DNA from: Ceriagrion tenellum
Taxonomy: Eukaryota; Arthropoda; Insecta; Odonata; Coenagrionidae
Length of the DNA stretch: 64,000 nt
Assembly (NCBI GenBank): GCA_963169105.1
Contig: OY720642.1
Span: forward strand, 78,842,716-78,906,715
Direction: 5' to 3'
Positions 55,338-64,000 of this stretch are shown here, one piece after another (the first letter of the stretch is position 1; the number at the start of each line of letters is the position of its first letter). Below the pieces are notes generated by a model that saw only the letters and a program-made list of their open reading frames with translations, was not told the DNA's origin and did no database searches. A program made the position numbers and the translations under genes.

Positions 55338-56820
55338 ATTGATAAATAAAGATGTTGAAAAACGGTAAATTTTCAAGAATTTCCAACAAAACTTTTTTCG
55401 TGCTGACCTACCGATTTTCTTTAGTTTATCTGGTAATATCATTATTTACGAGATTTTTCCCAGTGATTTCTAATTTAAATACATGTATTTATGGATAGGA
55501 AAAGAGTTTTTGGTTTCAAGTTTATGCTTAAGCCAGTTACTTTGAGTTACATTTCCATGGTACCATATGGTACCGCTAGGAGCTTCCTATGCCTTTTTTG
55601 TACAGGGAGCGTATGCACAGTAATTTCTTGGGCTTTGCTATTTGCACCATATTTCTTGTTTACTGACGTATTCATTATGAATAAATATTTGAATATATTG
55701 AATTTAGTGTACATTTAATTTATGCACACCCCGAAAACATCTTTAGTTCACACATATTCTTTGTAACCCCATGACTAGGCTCCTGGTAGCCCCGTTCTTT
55801 CGGAGGTATGTACCCTATTCGGGCTCCTAACGTAACCCGCAACCAGACGTGGAGGTATAAATGTATGAGTGAATTTTTCTTCGGAGAAAGAGCAACGGAA
55901 TGAGGAGTGGGGGGCTAGCCACCGGGAAACTCCCAAGACGCTGGCGACTAGCGACGAACTCACGACTTGGGACACTTTGAAAAGGCAGCCAAATCCCTTG
56001 TATTCTTTCGGCCTCCAGTCTATTCATCGCACTCGGCCGATTCACATTTCTTTTCGAGAGGGTGAACATTCAGCCAGTGGTACCCTTTAAGAAAAACCTG
56101 AGAATATTCAAGCATGTAGTGAGACTTGTCCTTGTCGCAATCACTTTAGAGATCTCAAACACGTAAAAAAGTGACCGTTTGGAATGATGGAGACATTACT
56201 GTACATGAAGCAATTTTTCCGTAATCTTAACTAATCCACCTTTTGCGAAGTGTTTCCTACCATAGTTTATGAGTTTTTTTGGCAAAGAAGTCAGTCAGAA
56301 TAGCTGTGCACAGTTCAGCGAACGAGTTCGCATAGACATAACACCTGAGGAATGGAACATTTTTGCTGGAATTCTCTTCCTTAGTAGATTAAATACCGTT
56401 CCCAATAAAAGGTACAATGTGAGCACACATTGTGAAAAATACGCTTGCGATAATTCAATGAGGTCAGACTAGCTAAGGCAGAGATTACTGGAAGCGACGA
56501 AGGGAAATTCTTTTAAATGTTTGATTTTGAGCATTTTTATGGTTATTATTTTTTATTTTTCCTCAGGGACGCAATGTATGTAAAAAGTTTTTGGATTTTA
56601 ATGCTATCTTAAGTAAAACATGTACTATGGGATTAGAAAGTGTCCCAACGAGTGGACAGGCACCACAATCACTCTTGGTGTAAATTTAGCTTCTTCTCTC
56701 ATGGCATATTATTCGTAGGTCTCGCCGCGACGAGGGATATACAAACACAGACGGTAGGCTCATAGTTCCAATCGGGGACGGCCATCCGCGTGCCCTAAGC
56801 GTTTTCCCGGTGGACATGAG
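55338..56820. other. Gene-free region
   Basis: Contains a perfect 16-bp palindrome GGTACCATATGGTACC at 55559-55574 and a GC-richer patch at 55790-56090 in which frames on both strands are open. No domain recognised. Confidence 0.45.
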
Positions 56821-56828
56821 GACGTGAG

Positions 56829-58412
56829 CAGGGTTGGGTCATTACATGTACAATATTATTTTTCTACATTCACGTAGAAAATAGTGTAGATAATGTAGAT
56901 TATGTAGAATATTGCGTGGTTTATGTAGAATATCATGTCGATTATTTTTTTTCGGTAAAATAATGTTTTATGTTTAATAAAATGTAGAAAATTACAATTA
57001 CAAAAAATAAAGTATTACATTGATTTCGTTGTTACAAAATTACATTACCTTATAATACATACAGATAATGTTAGTCTTCCAAAATCATTGTTTTCTTGCA
57101 GTTTTAATAACTATTATTCTCATATTTTATTAACTCTATTATTTAATTATGGTATTTACATATAATTAGTTGGGACTTGCCCTGATGGAGGTAACCAGAG
57201 TGATTACAAAATGTTGACCTCGTATACAACGAAGGTAAGTGTTAACGTGTGGTCCTTTAATGCAGAAAAATAACCTGTTTCACACCTTCTCTTCCTTAAA
57301 TACTTATTTATAATTTTCCTATAATTTAGATGAGATTTTAGATAGGTAGGCCTACACCTCAAAAGGGGGTGAGTGTCAATCATTTATGTTCATAGAATTA
57401 GAAACGAAAACATTTAAACCTATTCAAGGAACTTTATATATGTATGGCCCTAGTGTTTCCAGCTGAATATCTATCTATCCCACAAAACTCAGTATAGGCA
57501 TTAAAAAATAAGTGGGCCTACACTGTCCTGTACGGAATCTCCAAATTTTACACTATAAAACAATACTAAATGCCAAAATGTCAAAGATGAGACTTAACAC
57601 GACCCAAAATTATAGTATTATTGTTTTAATCTTACAACTTGGAGACTAACATTTTCTCCATGTGGCTTTATTGCATCCTTATTCTTGGCGTTTTCTAATT
57701 GTATTAGGTAGTAATCACTCCGTAGAAATCCCAAAAATACGTCATAATTGTAGTTTTAAACAATAGAGATACCTTCGTCTGTCTGAAAGAGAACTGACCA
57801 GAAATAAAGAGAGCAGTTAGCCCTGGAACAACAAGTAAACAGTTGTTTCTTGATGGTAACTTTCTCTTGGCCTTGATCGAGGTGCAGTTATATACTTCCT
57901 ATAATGTTTCACTTAGTGGCAATGGACATAATTTCACTTCAATTAAAATACCAGGTAATATAATCCTTAATCTAGACTACTGCATATATAACTAAGTGCA
58001 AATACTTGCCATAGAAAATTTAAAAAATGATATGAAGTGGCTACAAATGACTCAAGCCTACCCTAATCAATCTAGAAAATATTGCTTTGACTCGTGGATA
58101 ATTTGGCATTTAGACAGTTCAGTCTTGGATAGTTATTGATTTCCTGGCAGGCCTAGCAATGGTAGGCTTGTAATAGGCTATTTTAGTTGAAAATGTACTA
58201 AATATAGGTTTAATTATTAAAATGTATTAGTTATATTGTGAAAATAAAATTTTCCAATAATTGTAATCACTTCTTTAGCAGTATATGTAAAATTAATTTT
58301 CTACGCCTAGAATATGTAACTATTAGCTATATTCTACATTACATATTCTACGGTAGAATATACACGTAGATTACGCATTTCCTACACAGAATATTCTACT
58401 GACCCAACCCTG
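56829..58412. mobile_element. hAT-like DNA transposon, non-autonomous or decayed (1.6 kb)
   Basis: The ends are CAGGGTTGGGTCATTA and, inverted, CAGGGTTGGGTCAGTA. They are flanked by an 8-bp duplication with one mismatch: GACGTGAG (56821-56828) and GATGTGAG (58413-58420). CAGGG-type ends and an 8-bp target duplication are hallmarks of the hAT superfamily. Both subterminal zones carry many copies of short TAGAAT/GTAGA motifs. The interior is AT-rich with no transposase, BED finger or hAT dimerisation motif that I can see. It is either a non-autonomous derivative or an old decayed copy. Confidence 0.75.
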
Positions 58413-58420
58413 GATGTGAG

Positions 58421-61400
58421 CACAGATGACCTTGTATGCATTTGAAATATCTATCACCTTTAGCTCTCTCAATAGGTGGGCACAAGGCTTGAGAAAAATT
58501 CGCGAGAAATAAAGAATAAGGGAAGGAAAGCAAGCACTGTGAGAACAAAAGGGAGTTTAATAGGGCGTTTCATATATGCTTATTTGCATGTCCATATAAT
58601 AATTTCCTCCAAGAGCAATGGTGGCGCCGCTCCATTTGTTGGGAAACTTAATAATCCCATAGTGCAATGAAGTAAGAAAAATGTCAAGTCCCGAATATTT
58701 TATGCAGCAATACGTCAAATTTAAAAGATTCGTTAGAATTTCCAATTTTTTACCCCCAAGCCCCTAGTGGTAGTTTTTGGTACAAGGCTATATCTCCATA
58801 GCTACGAAGGTTTATAGTCTACCGATATGGCGTATTTACTCAGAAAGCGATGCAAATTAAAATAAAAGCTAGCTGCTAAATTCAATGAAATATATATTTC
58901 CTTGCGTTCCTGGTTTAAACCTATGAATAAGGTCCAATCCTGATAGTGAGCAAATATTCACTTTTTCAAGTGGCGGAATAAATACTGATCAAAACTTTTT
59001 GCTTGGTGGATTGTAGTTAAAATGATGTAATACGGAGACCATCAATATCAACTGTAATCCACTTCTGTGTAGTAGTTTAACAATATGCTTTCATGCCTAG
59101 GAACTTAATTTTATATCAAATTCTAATTGAAACGTTACCTAGTCTTATAGTGAAAACAATCGATTTTTAGATTAAAACTTTATCTATAAGAATTTGGTGG
59201 TAAACAGAATCGTTCGCCATTCTCAGAACAAGATCTACAATCGCTTAACTTTCGCCAGGTGAAAAATGTAATTTACGCATTCAAGTAATTAATTTGAAAA
59301 TAGTAACATCGGAAAACCCTTGCAATGAAAAAAATTTAAAAATGTGCTTTAAGTTAAAAATATGCGTTTGATAAACTGCTTGGTCATAAAATAGTCAAAA
59401 AGGGTATAAGACCATGTGAAATGCCCAAAATATTTATTTCATGACAGTTGAATCCCAGAAAGTGTATTGGTTATGGGTCGAGAGGACGAAGTAGTTCAGT
59501 GTATTTGCTACTCCTGAGTCTACACTTGTAATTCTAATAATAGATTTTTATCAGATTTCGGTTTTGCCTTAAATTATGCTTTGTTTCTGCATTATTTTTT
59601 TCGTCACTGAAATCATATGATGCAGTGTGGACTCCATCTGTCGTATTCCGTTAGTCAGATGGTATGTTAAACGGTGGATCAATTTGTTTCTCTACCCATA
59701 ACCTTCATTCCTAAATAACATCAGGAACATAGGCGTCTACGGACCAAGAACCCTGCTTTTGGTCGTCTCTCTGAGTAGTTCCTGAACTATCATTGATGAG
59801 AAATCTCCATCTGCGTCTAAGTTTTCCATCCTCGTGTGAAGGACTATTAAATAAGGACAATGATCCTTCTTTTTAGATCTGTTATTTGCCGTTAAACTAG
59901 CGGTTAAGGGCTGAAAGCTTCATTTTCCAATTATATTTTTCCCTTTCACCACTTGAACCGTCCACCCTCTCGTCTTTTCTTTCCTCTTTTTCCTGACCTT
60001 ACCCCTACCTCCCTCCAGCGACGACATGTAATTGCCTGTCAAGAGAGAACCTCCGGAGCAGCCACTTCTTCACCTGACTCCCACCAAAGTTCTCCGGCTA
60101 GCTGCCAAATGGAACCGGAAAAAAATATTGCCTAAGGTCGACGGATGGAGTGGAAAATGAAGCGTGGGGGTGTATTACTAACGTCGACTTTTCTCGGTTA
60201 ATCTAACGACAATCAAGTGGTATGTAATTTTTTTGGTCGCTTCACGTGATTTTAGCTTTTCTAATGGTAATAATGACGGGGTGATAAAGTTTCCGCTCCC
60301 ATTAGGTTGGAAGAGCCTAAAAGTTAATGGGATTTTTTCTTGCAAGAGAATATTAGTTAGATAAGACATTTGCATCGCCCTGTATGTGAGAACATTTATA
60401 TATTTCCATGTTCTGTGGCATTTTTTTATGTTCTCGTTACATTTTGTAGTCAGTAGTGCCCGATTTAGAGAACTTGGTAACGGCTTTGTTTGTATTTATT
60501 TTCTTTATTGTAACATACGGTTTTAATTCTCTTTTCGTAATTTTAAATACATTATTGTAGGGACTTTATTTCCAGTCATTGGTTTTATTTCCAGATGGTG
60601 GTATTAATTAATATTTATCTCTGTAAACAGTAGATTACACATCTGCTAAGTGCCACGGTATTTTGTTTAAGTCACTTCAGCCACCTTTGGAGATGTAAGG
60701 GACATACTCATTGCATATCAGATGAAATAATTCTATCACGTATTACAACTATTTGATTAAAGCAATTGATAATTGCAATTACATTGGAATATTACTAAAA
60801 TCTCCTGAATCATAAACTTTATTCATAATCATGAATGTACGCGGCCGTTGAGGTTACGGATTTTCAATCTACCTGGTGTCGGAAACAAAACGTAGGAATA
60901 TTCAGTCCCACGTAGTAAATTGGATGCCCATCTCAATTTCAATTTACTCTGGTTGCAATAGATTAATAGATAGGTTGCGGTTTAGGGATAATCTTTCCCA
61001 TATATTGATGATTTTTACAATTTTTAGACTGTTAAATAGTTGAAAAAGTCATCTATTACCATAATGCGATGTCACTAAAGAAAGAATTATTTTTAATTTT
61101 CTATCTTAGTATCACTGAGCTGTAGGAACGCATTATTCTAGTTTACTGATAGAGAGGGGCTGTGATACTTTTTATTTACTATCGGCAGTCCATTCATCCC
61201 CTTTATTTGTAAATTCCATTCTTGCATTCTTCCAGCCCTGAATTCCTTCCAAATGGACTCAATGTTGAGATAATATATGTTAAACATGGGTATTCCATGA
61301 ATGGATCTAGATGGCATTTCTCAACTTCTGTTTAAACCTTCAGGGGTAGCCATAGGAATCTGAATAAGGACCATTCTACGTGATTTCCAATTGTTTATCG

Positions 61401-64000
61401 ATCGTGATGACAGTCCCATGGAGCTTATTGAATTTGCATTCCTTTTTTCAGCACATTCTGCGCACATGTCCATGGCGTTATCTTCTTATTTTATTTGACT
61501 CCTCTTAGTAAATAATTATCTATTAAAAGTTCGAATAGATCTTTTCCACTGCCTACTACCCTGGAGTAAATTATCAATCTTTGTGACAAACAGACATCAT
61601 ACAGAGTTATCAAGAGAAAGCAGCATAAATATAAAATAGTGATTTTTGGTTTGGAGAAGTAGTAGGTGAGTTTGGTGTTTTATTTTTAAGTTAAATGAGG
61701 TGAAGTATGAGAATGTAATGCTGAATAGAATGGCCAAGGATTAGTTTACACAATCAAAAAACAACGGAAAAGAAAAAGAACTAGAAAAAATGAAACTTGC
61801 TGTGAAACGTGGCTAATGAAGTGCTGCTGAGAATTTCAATATTATTGCGAATCAAAGCGAATGGTACAAGAGACGGCGTGAATTATTTAAATGATCTGGG
61901 TTTTCTAGATCCGTGTGTTCACCCAAAAGAAGGAGTTTCAGGTACAGGTTAAATGCAACACAGTAAGAAGTTGCTAATAACTGAGTGTTAAATGTTGTTT
62001 GGCCACATGTGAACACACAAGGACCGATTTTGCTGCCTAAATTTAGAATCCATGATAATAAAAGTGCCAAACAGCCTCATTTGTTAATTTTTACGTTTAA
62101 AGTGATGACAAAAACGTTCCCCTTATTGTTATGCAGTACGCGTGCAGCTGACGATGTGCGCTTTCTGAAAACTAGTCTTTTTCCAATAAACAGATTTTAT
62201 TTTACAAATTTATTAAACAGATTCCATGGTTACATGATTCATTGACGTCATGTGGCGTTTTTGGGAAAGGTTAAATTTAGAATTAATAAATAATTCAAAA
62301 TGTCACTTCTTTATTTATCATTCATGTGTCGCCATGTCTTTTGGATTCCCCCCTTGCGTAAATTCAGTTGCTGAAATTTTTCGAAAACCCTGTTCTTTTG
62401 AATTCGAGATCTAAACTGAATGTTTGTTCCCAGTAGTTCCACGGTGGCGGTAGCTTTTTATTTGGGAATTATATTACAGGCAAAATACCTAACTCGCCCA
62501 TAGGTAAGTATTCTCAGTTCATCATGAAATAATGGCTTATCTGGAAGTAATATGTTGGGTAAAATTGTATTGATTGGTATAAAATGAGATTAATTTTTTT
62601 CCTGGGGGAAAACCTATTTTGTACTAAATACTTATATGATAAGGTGCGAATTCGGGTGCCTAGGGCGTACTTTAAAACATCAAAGTTGCGCTCAGCGAAA
62701 TTAAACAATCTTTGGTGCGTCAGGAACTTTTCTTGACAAAATAGCGCTATAATTGAAGATGATATCAATTATACCTCGGTTTTTAACAATGGAAAATTTA
62801 TTCCCAACGTTTTTTATTCCTTTTAATCATCAGTGGGAACTCATTCCGTCAAAGTGATTTCCGCCAGAATAAGCTGATCTTTTCTGACTAGTGTTAGATG
62901 GCCAGGTCACTGTATTGACGCTACAGTCTGATGCTTATAAGTGCCTTATTGGGGACTGAAATATAGTTGACTGGTCGCAGAGTGATGCAAGGAGGCAGAA
63001 AATGAGGTAAGATGAGGAAGGCTGGCAATAATTGAAGGAGTATTGGAAGGGACCTATATTGAGTCAGGAGAAGGGGATCGAGTGGGAGGAAGAGGAAAGA
63101 GTGCCTCGGAAAGGGGATAGTTTTAAAACGAAGTGCGGTGAAGGAGGAGCTGGGGAAGAGGGTAGGAGGACGGGTGGAAGGACAGAGACAAAAAGGAAGC
63201 GGTGGAAACTCCCGGGAGAAAATCACCACCACCCTCTGCTGAACCATTTTTAATGCCACCTCCCACCGTTTAGTGGTGACTCTTCCATTTTGTTTGTGAA
63301 TCCCTCTTTCTTGTATAAAGAGGAAGATTTCTCTCTGCTGAAGGGACCTCTATCCAACGTTTTTTTGGATCTCTCTTAACTGTCTCCGATTACATTTAAC
63401 CTCTGTGAGCATTTTCGGGTGCTGTGATCCAAAAGGGTATTCAGGTGTAATCTTCTGAAATGGTGGAAATAAAAAAAATACTTTATCGTGATCTTTTCCG
63501 TTGAGGAGGAACTTTGTGACAGTTTTGAGGTTAGTTTTGGTACACTTCTAGTGCAACCACTTGTTGTATTGATATTGACAAAGAGAGGGCAGTCTGGTAA
63601 AATATTTTGAAATGAATGAACAACTTGTGAACTACACCAATGTCAAAGGACTCATTGTAGCTATGGGATGCGCGAACCTTCCAAAGGAATGGGGGTTGTC
63701 CATTGAATGTTCGAAGAGAATGCAAAATGTGTGCATTGAATGATAACAACAAATAGCACCTATTCCCAATTGTCTTTCAGTGAAAATGAAAGAATCTTAC
63801 GAAACAATGGGAATCTTTCTGCGTAAGATGAAATATACTGATCATTGATGGACTGTTGGTGGTGACCTTAAAAAATATCGTTATATGCCGGGTGAAATAC
63901 TACTGGGTCAGCTAAGGGTGTACCAGAAATACGTGCACTATAGGAAAGCCGTGCAAAGAAAGAGCACTGGATAAGAAAAGAATGGTCCTCCAGGGAGACG
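58421..64000. other. Gene-free region to the end of the window
   Basis: No gene, RNA gene or bounded element recognised. Stretch 63010-63230 is purine-rich, so its complement is pyrimidine-rich and both strands carry misleading open frames (73 and 112 residues). Confidence 0.5.

Noticed and set aside
1..64000. CRISPR arrays, bacterial operons, telomeric repeats, rRNA
   Set aside because: None seen. There are no regularly spaced repeats, no ribosome-binding-site/operon structure and no TTAGG-type arrays.

Overview
The window reads as non-coding DNA from a large, repeat-rich, AT-rich eukaryotic genome. It is most likely an arthropod and probably an insect. The evidence is the kind of mobile DNA present: Penelope-like elements (PLEs) with a GIY-YIG endonuclease, PIF/Harbinger-, hAT- and pogo/Tigger-like elements, a tRNA-derived SINE with an (ATT)n tail, and two decayed copies of a multi-copy 'uncharacterized protein' family that I know from arthropod genomes. 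The species cannot be fixed from the sequence. I see no intact host gene, no rRNA, no functional tRNA gene and no CRISPR. Nearly all open reading frames are short and look like chance, many of them in pyrimidine-rich or AT-rich DNA.

Layout. 0-6.5 kb: AT-rich, gene-free, with one diverged ~85-bp direct repeat. 6.5-9.1 kb: a broken ~540-codon gene (6931-8589) lies between two PIF/Harbinger-like MITEs, each flanked by TAA duplications. 9.7 kb: a 181-bp foldback. 10.3-10.5 kb: a short CpG-rich stretch. 13.3-13.7 and 20.0-20.4 kb: two inverted copies of an unclassified ~400-bp dispersed repeat. 21.2-21.6 and 37.9-38.1 kb: C-terminal remnants of one non-LTR reverse-transcriptase family. 27.8-28.5 kb: an old tandem duplication. 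29.6-31.0 kb (minus): a second, more decayed copy of the 6.9-kb gene family, with the SINE inserted inside it. 40.0-40.1 kb: two adjacent, almost perfect hairpins. 41.9-42.2 kb: a foldback with a 12-bp target-site duplication and a G-run centre. 42.5-43.7 kb: a 1.2-kb element with 15-bp perfect terminal inverted repeats. 48-49 kb: small local duplications. 50.6-52.1 kb: a pogo-like element carrying a nested PLE with a 13-bp target-site duplication. 56.8-58.4 kb: a hAT-like element.

Two themes stand out. First, the 6.9-kb and 30-kb copies belong to one family whose layout (N-terminal CxxC zinc-binding region, then D...D...CxxC...E blocks) suggests a DDE/RNase-H-like transposase or a gene derived from one. 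Second, three loci (9.7, 42.0 and 50.7-51.4 kb) share one geometry: an inverted repeat in which PLE-like 3' tails point outward on both sides. At the best-preserved locus the tails carry hammerhead-ribozyme-like cores.
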